A stretch of 64,000 nucleotides of DNA from Mesorhizobium muleiense (GCF_900099905.1 NZ_FNEE01000026.1:17509-81508); one strand, 5' to 3'. Shown: positions 32,261 through 41,856, numbered from the stretch's first letter. Notes: generated from the sequence alone by a model not told the origin. Translations and numbers: made by a program.

Positions 32261-34502
32261 GAACGAAATCCTCGTACCGCTGAACAACCTCCTCCTCGCT
32301 GGGCTTTCGTCCAAGCTCACGCTCAAGATCGGTCGAAATGCCGCGCCTGATGTCGACAGGGATATCCGTATACTCGACCGCCACATCAACAGTTGCCGCA
32401 TCCGAGCGCGAGCCGGCTTCGAACAGGAAGCCGTCACTGTCGTTTGTGCCCCACAGCATGCCCGGCTCCTTGATCACGACCGGCAGGAGCATCCGGTTGA
32501 TCATCGACTGAATTTCCATTTGGTTCGGCGCTTTTTGGGTTGAGCGTTTAAACTCCTCCATTTGCGCGGCCAACGCGTTCTGAAATTGTGCGATGCGCTT
32601 GGCTGCTTCCTCGCGCGCGCTATCCTCTTTCCCGGTCGTTGTGAGCCCTACAGCCTCAAGCTGGGTTTGCGCCTGGGAGAACGCAGTTGTCAGCGTCAGC
32701 CCGTCCTCACGCGCCTTGCGCTGATCCGTCAGCGCCGTCGTCTGTTGACCGGTTAATTCCTTGATCGCCTCTTTCGACAGACGGTCGCGGTAATCATTCA
32801 GATCGAGGTTTGCGAAGTCGGTCGGATTGGTGGCGGCATACTTGCGCATGTCATAGAGCAGCGTTTCGTCGCTATCGACGGCCCGACCCGACGCTGCCTT
32901 GTTCATGTATTCCCAGGCCGACGACACCGCCGCCATGCCCGCCGCCTGCCGAACCTCCATAGGCACTTGATCCGGCGTCTGGCCCTGGTCGATGTACTTC
33001 CACAGTTCGGCCTTGGCTTGCTTCTCCTGGGCTTCGTATGCCTTGCTTTGCGTCTCCAGCGCCGCATAGAGGCGCTTGCGCGTGGCGTCCCTCACGTCAG
33101 GATCGGAGATCGCGGCAAGCTTGTTTTCGATGTCGTCAAAGGACGGCGCAACGGAGCGAGGCGCGACGGTGTTGTTCCTGGGCGCGACGGTGCCGTTGAA
33201 CCCAGCCGAGCCGCGCGTACCCATCGGCTCGACATGCCAGGGCTCGTGCTTCATCGGGAAGTAGAGACCGTATTTGCCGGCGTTCTGGTGAACCCAATCG
33301 ACAACCTCTTTCGGCGCATGGCTCAGCGATTGGCCGTTATAGGCGAGATCGACGGCATCGCCGTGATTGTGGTTCGACCGGCCTGGAGGCGCGACCCATT
33401 TGCGAGCGGCTTGCGGCGATCCGTAACGCTTGACGGCCGAAGCATATAGCTGCGCCTGCCGCTCAGTCGAGCGATAGCCGGAATAGATGCCAAGGCCCTC
33501 GCGGATTTCTGGAGGCGCATCCTGCATCATCGCGGCCAGGTTGGCGGCGAAGTTCTCTTTCAGCCCGTCGACGCTGCCCTTGCCCTTGCCGCCCGTCAGG
33601 CGACCATACAAGAACGCGCGCGTGTTCGACGGTCCGCTATCGCCGACCACTCGGCTTTCTGCGGCGGCTGGCGCGGACGCGTCGGACGCGCGCCCGCCTG
33701 ACAGGATCGCCTCAGCCTCACGCTTGGACTTTTCCGCGATCAGTTCGGTTTCAAGCGACGTGCTCAGCGAGTATTGATCCGCGCCGGTCATCTGCTTGGC
33801 GTTCGCCTTCATGTAGCCTTCGGCGGCAACCGGATCATCCTGGGCGATCCGAAGCGTGATGTTCTTGTGAACGCCGGACGTGAACTCGCCCTCGCGCAGC
33901 TTGAACGTGTCGGCGTCCCATCCCTGGAGCGCGCCCGCCTCGCGGATTTCCAGGATGCCCGCCACGATGTTCTTCGACACCGCAGACGGGTTGCTGAAAT
34001 TCACAAGCGCATCGTTGGCAAATGTCTGGACGCGAGCCGCCGAGGCGTCCTTGAACCAGTTCTTGCGCTCGCCGGCAGTGTGGACGATGGATTGCTGATA
34101 GACCGACTGTAGCCGCGCCTGTGATGCCGTCTGATAGGCGCGAGCCGCGCCCGCCGAAAGACCGCTGCCGAATTCCTTGCGTTTGTTGGCGGCTTCTTCT
34201 TCGAACGGCTTGCGTTGGTCGACCGCGTTGCGACCCTCAAGCGTCATGAAACCGCTCTCGCCGTACATGCGTTCGCGAAGCCAATTCGAGTAGGAGTTGT
34301 CGGCTTCCTTGGCCCGCGCCACGTCCTCAAGCTCCTGGACCTGGGCGAGCGCCGTTCCGACAGCATCGAGGCCGCGCGCTGCCGACTGCATGCCGCGACC
34401 GATGCCCGCGCCGAAAGCTTCCGGCGTGGCGTTGGCGTCCAAATCTTGCTGAAAGATCGGGCGCGTCGAAACGTCGGACTGATATTCAGGAACCTTTACC
34501 AT
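32250..34502 (-). CDS. Internal virion protein with embedded M15 (VanY-like) peptidase domain
   Basis: 750 residues. Long helical, Ala/Gln-rich flanks surround a compact domain at about residues 320-425 with IYSGYRSTERQAQLY, SNHNHGDAVDL and KHEPWHVEP. These are the SxHxxGxAxD and HxxHxE zinc-ligand blocks of D-Ala-D-Ala carboxypeptidase/endolysin M15 enzymes. In T7-like phages the equivalent protein carries a peptidoglycan-cutting domain for DNA entry; here the fold is a peptidase instead of a transglycosylase. ATG 34502 is chosen over a start 15 bases upstream. Confidence 0.85.
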   Translation of the reverse strand: MVKVPEYQSDVSTRPIFQQDLDANATPEAFGAGIGRGMQSAARGLDAVGTALAQVQELEDVARAKEADNSYSNWLRERMYGESGFMTLEGRNAVDQRKPFEEEAANKRKEFGSGLSAGAARAYQTASQARLQSVYQQSIVHTAGERKNWFKDASAARVQTFANDALVNFSNPSAVSKNIVAGILEIREAGALQGWDADTFKLREGEFTSGVHKNITLRIAQDDPVAAEGYMKANAKQMTGADQYSLSTSLETELIAEKSKREAEAILSGGRASDASAPAAAESRVVGDSGPSNTRAFLYGRLTGGKGKGSVDGLKENFAANLAAMMQDAPPEIREGLGIYSGYRSTERQAQLYASAVKRYGSPQAARKWVAPPGRSNHNHGDAVDLAYNGQSLSHAPKEVVDWVHQNAGKYGLYFPMKHEPWHVEPMGTRGSAGFNGTVAPRNNTVAPRSVAPSFDDIENKLAAISDPDVRDATRKRLYAALETQSKAYEAQEKQAKAELWKYIDQGQTPDQVPMEVRQAAGMAAVSSAWEYMNKAASGRAVDSDETLLYDMRKYAATNPTDFANLDLNDYRDRLSKEAIKELTGQQTTALTDQRKAREDGLTLTTAFSQAQTQLEAVGLTTTGKEDSAREEAAKRIAQFQNALAAQMEEFKRSTQKAPNQMEIQSMINRMLLPVVIKEPGMLWGTNDSDGFLFEAGSRSDAATVDVAVEYTDIPVDIRRGISTDLERELGRKPSEEEVVQRYEDFVLNR

Positions 34503-34509
34503 TAGTCCC

Positions 34510-35028
34510 TCACGCAATCTGGCCGATTTGAGGCGTTTTGTATTGGCCGTAAGCCTTGCCCGCGCCGCCTAGAACGGTTCCCAGGGCGTCGAGATAGCCG
34601 CCCGTGGTTGCTGACGCGGCGCTCATCCGGCTCATGGTCGCGCCGGCCCGCTTGTTGACGGCATCGACGCGGTGATCGTATGCCTCGCGATTGGCATTTG
34701 TGCGGATCGTCAGGGCGTCAAGCTCGCCCATGACGGCGGTATCAACTAGCGCGTCGAGCGGCGATCCAAAGGAGAGATCGACGCCGTTCGCAGCCATCGC
34801 AGCGCGTTGCTGCCCCGCAATGCCCGCGACTTGCTGACGCTTGCGCTGTTCCTCTTTCGCGCCGCGCTCAATGGCGTCTTTCGCCCGGCGCTCTGAGAGC
34901 GTGGCGTTCATGTCCTGGACCTGGGCGTTGTACTTATTCGCCGCAGCTGTGGCTTGCGCTTGTTGGACTGTTCCCGCCGCGCCAAGGAGCGTCGAGCCGA
35001 CCATTAGGGCAATTGACAGATCGCACAT
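34510..35028 (-). CDS. Internal virion protein, gp14-like
   Basis: 172 residues: a hydrophobic N-terminus (IALMVGSTLLGAAGTVQQAQ), a long Ala/Gln/Arg helix, and an Ala/Gly-rich end (GGYLDALGTVLGGAGKAYGQ). This is the usual pattern of gp14-type ejection proteins that form a channel in the cell envelope. It lies between the gp13-like gene and the M15 ejection protein, as in T7-like gene order. Confidence 0.75.
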   Translation of the reverse strand: MCDLSIALMVGSTLLGAAGTVQQAQATAAANKYNAQVQDMNATLSERRAKDAIERGAKEEQRKRQQVAGIAGQQRAAMAANGVDLSFGSPLDALVDTAVMGELDALTIRTNANREAYDHRVDAVNKRAGATMSRMSAASATTGGYLDALGTVLGGAGKAYGQYKTPQIGQIA

Positions 35029-35498
35029 CAGGCAGACCTCAGTTCGAACAGCCGGAACTCATGCCCCCGGAGCGCGACCGGATCGGAAAGCGTGAAGCCC
35101 AGCCATCGCAGCCAGCGGATCGACGCCCGGTTTCGAACGTCGACAAAGTTCCTCAATGTCGAATAGCGCCGCAATAGTTGGTCTCGAAACCCGACCGAGC
35201 AGCGAAGGAAGGCCACATAATGCCGCTCGACCGCATCCGTCCCGAGCAGCCACGGCGCACCAACACCGGCAAGAACATTGAGATCGCCCACGCCGAACAT
35301 CACCTCAGGAACGCCGTCGATCATCGCCGTCCAGGCGTGCGACGACTTGCGTAGCGAGAAGACGAGCGCGTCGGCCGGCGAGCGTCCCGACGCTGCAAAC
35401 ACCTCATCGCGATCAGCTTGACGCATGCGCCGAGCGATCGATCTGACGTGAGCCGCGCGGGCCGGTACTACCCGGATTTCAACGCCCAAGCGTGACAT
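35028..35498 (-). CDS. GNAT-fold virion protein (T7 gp13/DUF2833-like)
   Basis: 156 residues with an acetyltransferase-like outline (EIRVVPARAAHVRSIARRM, then LRNFVDVRNRASIRWLRWLG, FTLSDPVALRG). T7 gp13 and relatives share this fold and act in virion assembly without known acetylation. Its stop shares one base with the gp14-like start and its start overlaps the previous gene by 20 bases. Confidence 0.75.
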   Translation of the reverse strand: MSRLGVEIRVVPARAAHVRSIARRMRQADRDEVFAASGRSPADALVFSLRKSSHAWTAMIDGVPEVMFGVGDLNVLAGVGAPWLLGTDAVERHYVAFLRCSVGFRDQLLRRYSTLRNFVDVRNRASIRWLRWLGFTLSDPVALRGHEFRLFELRSA

Positions 35499-37896
35499 CG
35501 GGCATCAACGCAAGGATGGTCATCGGCAGCGGATCGAATTGCTTGATCCAGATATTGCCGCCATCGGTCCAATCCCAATGCGGCGTGATCCTGAGATCGC
35601 CGGTGTAAAGCTGGATCGCTTCGTTCCACGCCTCAGTTGAGCGCTGCTTGTACTCGACCAGCGTATTCGGATCGTCGCGCCCGCCGTCGCGCGGCCCCAA
35701 GAAGATGCCGCGCGTGTCCTGGACCCTAAGCGTCACCTCAGAATTCGTCTTCAAGCGGCCTTGCACCGTGCCGAGCCCGCGCACTTGGCCGAGATCGAGA
35801 TCAAGGGTTTGCAGCGCCGCCGTCATCGGCAGACCGATATGAGCCTTGGTTGCAGCGTTCGGCAGCGTCACCGTTCCGCCGACCGAAACCGTCAGGTTGC
35901 GAACCACGTTGCCGTTCGCCAGAGCGACGACAGACTGTCCGACAAGATGACCGAGACCGCTGATCACGGTCGCTGCCGCGCCCTCATAGGTGAGGCCGCA
36001 ATCGACAAAGAATGCATCTTCGACAGTCGTGAATGTGCGCGAGTGAAGCCGCTCGATATACCTTTTCGAGACGCCGTTGATCGTCCTCTTGACGATGAAG
36101 TAAGGCACGTCCTCATTGCCCTCAGCGACAACCGCAACGTTTTCAAAGACGGCATCGTTATCCGGGCCGCTTTCGTGGTGCGTCCATGCCCAAATGTCAT
36201 GCTCTTTCAGATAGGTGAGCGTGACGAGCGAGCCGTCATCCATCACCACCCACACCATCGAATAAGGAGCCTGGGCGAACGCCCATGACTTGATGTTCTT
36301 ATTCTCGAAAAGGTGACGAGCCAGTATCGTCAAATCCTTGCCCGTGAAACTGTCTTGCGCGAACTCATAGCTGAAATCGCGGATGACGCAGCCGCGATCC
36401 TGAGGAAACAGAACCGTGTTGCCGACGACAACCGGCTGCACCCGCGCTGCGCCGCGAAAGCCTTGGTTTTCAATCTTGATCGCGGATGGCGTGATCGCGT
36501 CCGATTGCGAGCCGCCCGAGACAACCCATTCCGCGCCCGAGGTGAGCAGCATCAGGCCACGGATCGGCAGCGCCGACCTGATCTCATTCACCTGTCGGGC
36601 GCGAATTCGGAACGTTACCGCATCGCTCGCCTTGGCCGGCGACGACACGCCGAAATTCTCATAGTTCGCCGACTGCGACAGCCAGGCGGCTTGAGGATCG
36701 TTTTCCGTCGAGAAAAGCCCGAGACGCTGCTCAACGAAGGTGACGCATCGCGGATAGTTGCCAGCCCCAACGAACGGGTTTCGTGCGGTCTGAGGACCGT
36801 CCGCAATGTCGGCCACGATGTTCTCATCAGTAAACGTAGTGCTTTCAGATCGACCGATATAACCAAAGAGGCCGTTGTCATTTCGATAGACAATATAGGC
36901 CGAAGCGCCAGCCACGGCGTTCCAGGACAATCTATTTTTGTTGCCCTTGAACGACATGTCGTTTTTTAGCGTGAATTCGTTCGACGGAAGGCTTTCCTCG
37001 CCTGTGTCATCATCCACGGCGGAAACCACATAAACCAGGTCTTTGCCGAATTCAGAGGTTACGACGAAGCCGGTCGGAGTTGCCGGGGCTCCAGGATCGG
37101 CTACGCCAGGAGCCAGGTCTGTAGGGTCGCCCTGGACTGAAATGGTCTCAAACTCTGTCTGGACAGCCTCGCCGATAAATCCCTCATCGCCGTCGCCGCT
37201 GGTCTTGTAAACGCGATAGCGCTCCGCTCCCACGACAGGGTTCCAGACCATCTTGAGATATCGCCCGGCCGGCTCGCCATGTCGAAAGAACTCAGCATCC
37301 GAGGCCGATACGGCGCTTTCATCGCCGGACGAATTGACAGCCGTGACCGCATAGCCGACGGTCGCGCCGTCGCCTCTTGGCAGCGAGTAGATCGCAGCCC
37401 CCACCAGGCCGGTTGGCGCGGCTGTGGCCGGTGCAAAGTCAACCTCCGTAAGCGTCCAGTTGTCATCCGCCAGCCGCTCGATCTTTCTCACCGCATAGCT
37501 TGGATGCACGATGTACATGACATCGGCCTCTTGGACGAAAACAAGCTCGTCAAGGTCCGCGCTCACGTAAGGCGTCACCACTTCGTAAGGCACCGCGCCC
37601 GAGAGGATCACCGCGCCATCGCGGAAGACGCGGAAATACAGGCTGCCAAACTCCAGGATATAGGATTGCTCCGTATTGAACTGGAACGGGATCAGATTGC
37701 CGAGGTGAGTGCTGTTCTTCAATTCGCGAACGAACTCGGTCCCAGCCCGGTTCGACGCGCCGCCGTGCGGATGAATGAACAGGTTGAGCGCCGTCTTTAG
37801 CCCGGTCGCGTACTTCGCCAGGTCGACGCGCGCCCATAGGGCCGGCGAGAGAACCCCGGCAGTGAACGAGGGTTGATATGCGCGCAGATCGGCCAT
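35479..37896 (-). CDS. Large tail/phage stabilisation protein (gp12/tail hub-like)
   Basis: 805 residues. The opening MADLRAYQPSFTAGVLSPAL is typical of the large podovirus tail-tube/nozzle proteins. Fibronectin-type segments occupy about 165-360 (APTGLVGAAIYSLPRGDGAT, APATPTGFVVTSEFGKD, each followed by a YRVYKTS- or YIVYRND-like strand). The following beta-rich body contains GADWVVS-type and FVEQRLGLFS blocks. It starts at ATG 37896, sharing one base with the gp11-like stop. Confidence 0.78.
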   Translation of the reverse strand: MADLRAYQPSFTAGVLSPALWARVDLAKYATGLKTALNLFIHPHGGASNRAGTEFVRELKNSTHLGNLIPFQFNTEQSYILEFGSLYFRVFRDGAVILSGAVPYEVVTPYVSADLDELVFVQEADVMYIVHPSYAVRKIERLADDNWTLTEVDFAPATAAPTGLVGAAIYSLPRGDGATVGYAVTAVNSSGDESAVSASDAEFFRHGEPAGRYLKMVWNPVVGAERYRVYKTSGDGDEGFIGEAVQTEFETISVQGDPTDLAPGVADPGAPATPTGFVVTSEFGKDLVYVVSAVDDDTGEESLPSNEFTLKNDMSFKGNKNRLSWNAVAGASAYIVYRNDNGLFGYIGRSESTTFTDENIVADIADGPQTARNPFVGAGNYPRCVTFVEQRLGLFSTENDPQAAWLSQSANYENFGVSSPAKASDAVTFRIRARQVNEIRSALPIRGLMLLTSGAEWVVSGGSQSDAITPSAIKIENQGFRGAARVQPVVVGNTVLFPQDRGCVIRDFSYEFAQDSFTGKDLTILARHLFENKNIKSWAFAQAPYSMVWVVMDDGSLVTLTYLKEHDIWAWTHHESGPDNDAVFENVAVVAEGNEDVPYFIVKRTINGVSKRYIERLHSRTFTTVEDAFFVDCGLTYEGAAATVISGLGHLVGQSVVALANGNVVRNLTVSVGGTVTLPNAATKAHIGLPMTAALQTLDLDLGQVRGLGTVQGRLKTNSEVTLRVQDTRGIFLGPRDGGRDDPNTLVEYKQRSTEAWNEAIQLYTGDLRITPHWDWTDGGNIWIKQFDPLPMTILALMPDVTLGR

Positions 37897-38504
37897 CACG
37901 CGCGCCCGGTGACGAATTCGCTGACGTGATCCGATGTCTCGCGAACCTCATTGGCGTCGGACGCCGCCGCTTGGTTCTGCGTCGCCATGGCAAGCTGATA
38001 GGCGTCGGCGCGTATCTTCGGATCGCGCGTCAGCGGCATGGCGAAGCGGACGGCCAGATGCCATGACAACGCCTCAATGAACAGCGGCGAATACTTGGTC
38101 GGATCGATGTTCTGATAGGTGTAGCGGAGGAAGGCCGGCGACAGATCGCAATAGATCGTCTGCCCTTCGATCTCATGCGCAAAGCCGAAAGCGTCGGCCT
38201 TGGCTGCGCTGTAGTCAGTCGCATCGTTTTCCGTATAGGCCGGCCTGACGTAGCGGACCTTGAGGCAGTCAGTCGGGCGGCGATAGGCGTAGAGCCATGT
38301 TCCGGCCTTGTCGTTGGTGACTTCCGCCAGCGATGCCGTCTTGCCCGCGAAGCTCCAGGGGTACGCCTGGAGCAGCGTATCGCGAACGTGGTCATAGAAT
38401 TGGTTGCACGCGCGCGCCTCAGCGCCGCTATCCGTCAACGCGGCGATGTTATCCTTGCCGAGGTTCGACAGGGCGATGTTACAGATCGAGACAATCGAGG
38501 CCAT
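37896..38504 (-). CDS. Tail tubular protein A-like (gp11)
   Basis: 202 residues, beginning MASIVSICNIALSNLGKDNI and containing ARACNQFYDHVRDTLLQAYPW, the standard pattern of gp11/tail tubular protein A adaptors that join the portal to the tail tube. Gene order (gp11-like then gp12-like) supports this. Confidence 0.88.
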   Translation of the reverse strand: MASIVSICNIALSNLGKDNIAALTDSGAEARACNQFYDHVRDTLLQAYPWSFAGKTASLAEVTNDKAGTWLYAYRRPTDCLKVRYVRPAYTENDATDYSAAKADAFGFAHEIEGQTIYCDLSPAFLRYTYQNIDPTKYSPLFIEALSWHLAVRFAMPLTRDPKIRADAYQLAMATQNQAAASDANEVRETSDHVSEFVTGRA

Positions 38505-38507
38505 GCG

Positions 38508-38798
38508 TTATCCGTTCGGGAACAGGACAGAGGCCGCGTCGGGCTTCTTTTCCTTCGGCTCAAAGCCGGCCTCGACAATCTCGAATGACATCGACCGCGA
38601 GCCGTTCTTGCTTTCGCTCAGGCTTGAGACGCGGACGGTCGCCGTCATCGTCATTTCCGTGCCGACGCGCGCGCTGTCGACATCAAGGCCCTCCATCTGC
38701 TTTTCATCGAGATAGAGGCTCGGATAGTATTCATCGGTCTCAGCGCCGATTGGCTTGCTAAGCTCGCTGTACTTCCGCTTGAGGCTAGTCAGTTTCAT
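38508..38798 (-). CDS. Small capsid-associated (staple-like) phage protein
   Basis: 96 residues, beta-rich, with YYPSLYLDEKQMEGLDVDSA followed by a strand TEMTMTATVRVSSLSES. I recall this pattern from small capsid-staple proteins of podo- and siphoviruses, but the assignment is by memory only. It is tightly coupled to the microprotein gene upstream. Confidence 0.6.
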   Translation of the reverse strand: MKLTSLKRKYSELSKPIGAETDEYYPSLYLDEKQMEGLDVDSARVGTEMTMTATVRVSSLSESKNGSRSMSFEIVEAGFEPKEKKPDAASVLFPNG

Positions 38799-38800
38799 GG

Positions 38801-38902
38801 TCAGAAGCTCCCCGGAATGGCGATGAGCGCTGCCCCGACCCCGACCGCTACGGCCAGGACTGACAAGAAGAGCGCGACAGCGAAATCGTAGATGACGCTC
38901 AT
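38801..38902 (-). CDS. 33-aa membrane microprotein in the head-tail cluster
   Basis: ATG at 38902 shares its A with the stop of the decoration-like gene (TGATG); the stop at 38801 is 2 bases before the next start. The product begins MSVIYDFAVALFLSVLAVAV and is almost entirely one membrane segment. Its packing between two virion genes argues that it is translated. A holin-like or virion membrane role is possible, not shown. Confidence 0.6.
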   Translation of the reverse strand: MSVIYDFAVALFLSVLAVAVGVGAALIAIPGSF

Positions 38903-39918
38903 CAGGCGGCTCCTACGGCTTGAAGGTACGCAAGGTCGGCCTGATATTCGGCGAGGATTTGCGCGTCAGACAGGTTGCCGCCAAAGCCGACTGATGCGAA
39001 TTGGTAAGGGGAGAAGCTGCCGATTACCCCGCCCGTGTTCATAGCCCCGATTACGATGGCGGCTGCCGGCAATGCCGTGGAAGGCGCATTGTGAGTGCCG
39101 AGGCTGACCCCGTTACGCCACAACGCCGTAGCATCGGCGGCTGAACGCCGAGCGACGAACCCACCAGAGCTATTCGCCACCACTGTTGAGCCAGTGGTCA
39201 CGTCCTGATTGAGGCGGAAGGACCCATTATCTGAGGCGTTGCGGAGGATGAGGAGTGCTTGCGCCGTGGCTGCGGTTGTTCTGGCACCCATCGAAATGCC
39301 AGTTGATTGGGCGTTGCTACGCGACCACAAAGACATGTGCGCGCTATTAAGCGCGAACTGGCCGCCTGCCGCGCTTGGAGTGAACCCGGTAGCCAGATAA
39401 CCCGTCGCGCCGTCGCCGGTGTAGCCGCGATCAGCAGCAAAGGCGATTGTGCCTTGCTCCGACAGATTGAACGCGTCAGCTTTCCAATTGCGCTGTCCAG
39501 CCTGCGCATCGGCCGCTGCCATCATGTAGAAGCCGTCGCGCAGAGCCCATGCGCCGGAAGCTTTCGCGGCGAGGATGCGATTGTTGATCAGCGTTTTGCG
39601 CGCGTCGGTCGGAGGCGTCGTGAAGCGCGCGAACAGGGCCAGGGCTTCCGCTGAGTGTAATCCAGACACAGGAACGACAAGCTGACCGTTGTATAGCTTG
39701 CGACCGTCCGAAATCACCACCACGCCACGAACCGGCTGATCATTATGCATCGCCGCGTCAGCATCGAGAATATTGACGCCAAGCGTTCGCTGATTATCGG
39801 AGAACAGGACGGAGGTCGCGTCGACCACGCCGAACACGGGAAGGCCGTTGAACAGGGTCGCTCCCTCGGCCTGGAGGCGCACGCCTAGAACCCGCTGTTC
39901 GTTGAAGACCTGGGCCAC
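38902..39918 (-). CDS. Virion appendage protein: N-terminal repeats plus LamG-like domain
   Basis: 338 residues. Residues 1-85 contain three related segments of about 25-28 residues (EQRVLGVRLQAEGATLFNG; NQRTLGVNILDADAAMHND; QPVRGVVVISDGRKLYNGQ). The C-terminal 220 residues look like a concanavalin/LamG beta-sandwich (YTGDGATGYLATGFTPSA, FASVGFGGNLSDAQILAEY), often used for glycan binding on virion surfaces. The position suggests a head or head-tail appendage. Confidence 0.65.
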   Translation of the reverse strand: MAQVFNEQRVLGVRLQAEGATLFNGLPVFGVVDATSVLFSDNQRTLGVNILDADAAMHNDQPVRGVVVISDGRKLYNGQLVVPVSGLHSAEALALFARFTTPPTDARKTLINNRILAAKASGAWALRDGFYMMAAADAQAGQRNWKADAFNLSEQGTIAFAADRGYTGDGATGYLATGFTPSAAGGQFALNSAHMSLWSRSNAQSTGISMGARTTAATAQALLILRNASDNGSFRLNQDVTTGSTVVANSSGGFVARRSAADATALWRNGVSLGTHNAPSTALPAAAIVIGAMNTGGVIGSFSPYQFASVGFGGNLSDAQILAEYQADLAYLQAVGAA

Positions 39919-39965
39919 GGTTCACTCGCCTGAAGAGAGGAGAAGGGCGGCAAGCGCCCTTCCGT

Positions 39966-40331
39966 TTAATCGGTCACAGCGACGGGAGCGCCTGGAGCGA
40001 TCCAATCGGGCTGCGTCGAGCCCAGCGCGTCGTTGATCTCGTTCTTGACGTGGATCGGGGCCGGCGCGTCTTCGAAGGGCTTGGCGGAAGGAGCGGAGAC
40101 CGTTTCCGGTTTGCCTTTGCCCTTGCCTTTGCCCTTCTTCGGCTTGTCGTCGGTTGCCTCACCTTCGGCGGTCTCGACCGCCTCTGGAGCCGGCGAGGCC
40201 GAAGCCTCATTGACCCACTTCGGGCGGCGCTTCGGATCATCCATGATCTCATCATCGATGACGAAGCGGTCGCCTGGCTCGCGCAGGACGTTGCCGAAAT
40301 AGCCACGGACTTTCGCGATGACGTTAGCCAT
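39966..40331 (-). CDS. Hypothetical virion-module protein with Lys/Pro-rich middle
   Basis: 121 residues. The first 45 residues look folded (VRGYFGNVLREPGDRFVIDD), then a low-complexity region (KPKKGKGKGKGKPE) and a loosely conserved end. It overlaps the Bbp16-like cement gene by 8 bases. Comparable short proteins occur after the capsid genes of many podoviruses; role unknown. Confidence 0.6.
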   Translation of the reverse strand: MANVIAKVRGYFGNVLREPGDRFVIDDEIMDDPKRRPKWVNEASASPAPEAVETAEGEATDDKPKKGKGKGKGKPETVSAPSAKPFEDAPAPIHVKNEINDALGSTQPDWIAPGAPVAVTD

Positions 40332-40743
40332 TGGACTGGTTGCCCATGGTGACGCCAGCGGTGACCTTGCCCGCCGTCATCGGTCCCGTGGCGACCGTGT
40401 AGCTGAGGCGCATATAGCGCTCATTGGTGCCGCGTGGAATGAATTCGGGGATGATCACCTTGCCGGGGATCAGTTCGGCCTTGCCGATAGCGGCGGAAGT
40501 CCAGACCGTGGTGGGCGAGCCAAAGGCCACGTCATTGTCGACCTGGAGGGCGAAGGTGAGCGTTCCCGCGCCAGCTGCGGCGAACGCTTCCGTCACCTGG
40601 ATAAGCAGCGGGATCGGCTTGCCCTTGCCGATATCGCGGACCAGGCCCGAAGCGATTGGGCCGAGATCGATTACGTTGGTGCTTACCGCCGTCACAGTGA
40701 TCGCCTGGGCGTCGGAAAGCAAAGTCTGTTGGTCTAAAATCAT
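40324..40743 (-). CDS. Bbp16-like capsid cement protein
   Basis: 139 residues from ATG 40743, starting MILDQQTLLSDAQAITVTAV and rich in beta strands (VIDLGPIASGLVRDIGKGKP; IPEFIPRGTNERYMRLSYTV). It matches my memory of Bordetella phage BPP-1 Bbp16, the trimeric cement protein that locks the capsid, and lies directly after the major capsid gene as there. Confidence 0.82.
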   Translation of the reverse strand: MILDQQTLLSDAQAITVTAVSTNVIDLGPIASGLVRDIGKGKPIPLLIQVTEAFAAAGAGTLTFALQVDNDVAFGSPTTVWTSAAIGKAELIPGKVIIPEFIPRGTNERYMRLSYTVATGPMTAGKVTAGVTMGNQSNG

Positions 40744-40807
40744 TGCCTTGCCTCTCGTTGAAGTTCGACGCTTGCCGCCACATAGCGGCAAGCCCAAGCG
40801 TGAACCG

Positions 40808-41848
40808 TCAGATCGCGACGGAAGGAACCAGCGCCTCGGTATTGAGGATGGCGTCGGTCATGCGGATCGGGATTTCGCGATAGGTGCGGACCAAGCGGCC
40901 CTCGACCTGCGCCTGCCCGAGGCCGGTATAGTTCGGGTTGGCTGCGAGCAGCGCACGGTCGGTCGACTGCGCGTCAAGCACTTCAAGAACCTGACGGTTC
41001 ATGTAGACCGCCGACTTGCCGCCCAGGGCACCGATGCCGTAGACCTGGAACATGCGATAGTAGGCTTTGCGCAGCAGAGCCCACACGTCGACCGTGCCGG
41101 CGAGCAGATCGGACACGTCGATATTCGCGATCCGGACGTTGTAACGATAGTCCTTCACGAACGCGCCGATGTGCCATTCGAACACCGTCACCTTGGCGTA
41201 GAAGGTGTTGTTGTCGGCGTCCTTCACCGGCTCCTCACCCTTGTCCATGATGTTGACGCCGGCCTTCATCGCCTTCGGATAGAGCAGCGAAGTCGCGTGA
41301 TCGGCCCAGGTAACGAACCAGATCGAGGTATTGTCGGCACCCGCGCCGCCGCCGTGGATCACCTGATTGGCGACGTTCGGAACGGCCGGGTTCGGAATGT
41401 TGGTGTTGTACGCGTTGAAGCGCGCAGCGAGGCCCTTGAACTTCTCGGGCGTCGTGGCTGTGTCATGGTAGAAAATGCCGGTCGCCATTTCCTGGTTCAT
41501 GACTTCCAGGTACGGCGCGCTGTCCACCAGTCGGGCCTTGGCCGGATCGGGAGCGAGAGCGAGCAAGCGCGTGTCGATCTCGGAGCGGGCGTTGATAAAG
41601 CCGGTCGTGTCATCGACCTGCTGCATGGTCGCCTTGGACGCGGCAACACCCTTGTAGAGACGGCCCCAGGAGACGGTAGGATAACCGGTGCGGATCGAGT
41701 GGCGATGCACGGCGTCCATATTGCAGGGCGTCGCAATCGCATCGTCCAGGATCGGGTTGTTCTGCTTGAGCAATTCAATGACGGTGCCCTCGGCAGACGC
41801 CTTGTGCATGTCGATAAGCTGTGGGTAGGTGTTGCCGATAGTTGCCAT
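40808..41848 (-). CDS. Major capsid protein (Bbp17-like)
   Basis: 346 residues with the podovirus Bbp17-type layout: an N-terminal arm with IDMHKASAEGTVIELL and LDDAIATPCN, a central insertion with HGGGAGADNTSIWFV, and a C-terminal axial region (GKSAVYMNRQVLEVLDAQST). Lies between scaffold and cement protein genes. No decoration domain is visible. Confidence 0.9.
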   Translation of the reverse strand: MATIGNTYPQLIDMHKASAEGTVIELLKQNNPILDDAIATPCNMDAVHRHSIRTGYPTVSWGRLYKGVAASKATMQQVDDTTGFINARSEIDTRLLALAPDPAKARLVDSAPYLEVMNQEMATGIFYHDTATTPEKFKGLAARFNAYNTNIPNPAVPNVANQVIHGGGAGADNTSIWFVTWADHATSLLYPKAMKAGVNIMDKGEEPVKDADNNTFYAKVTVFEWHIGAFVKDYRYNVRIANIDVSDLLAGTVDVWALLRKAYYRMFQVYGIGALGGKSAVYMNRQVLEVLDAQSTDRALLAANPNYTGLGQAQVEGRLVRTYREIPIRMTDAILNTEALVPSVAI

Positions 41849-41856
41849 AGTCGTTC

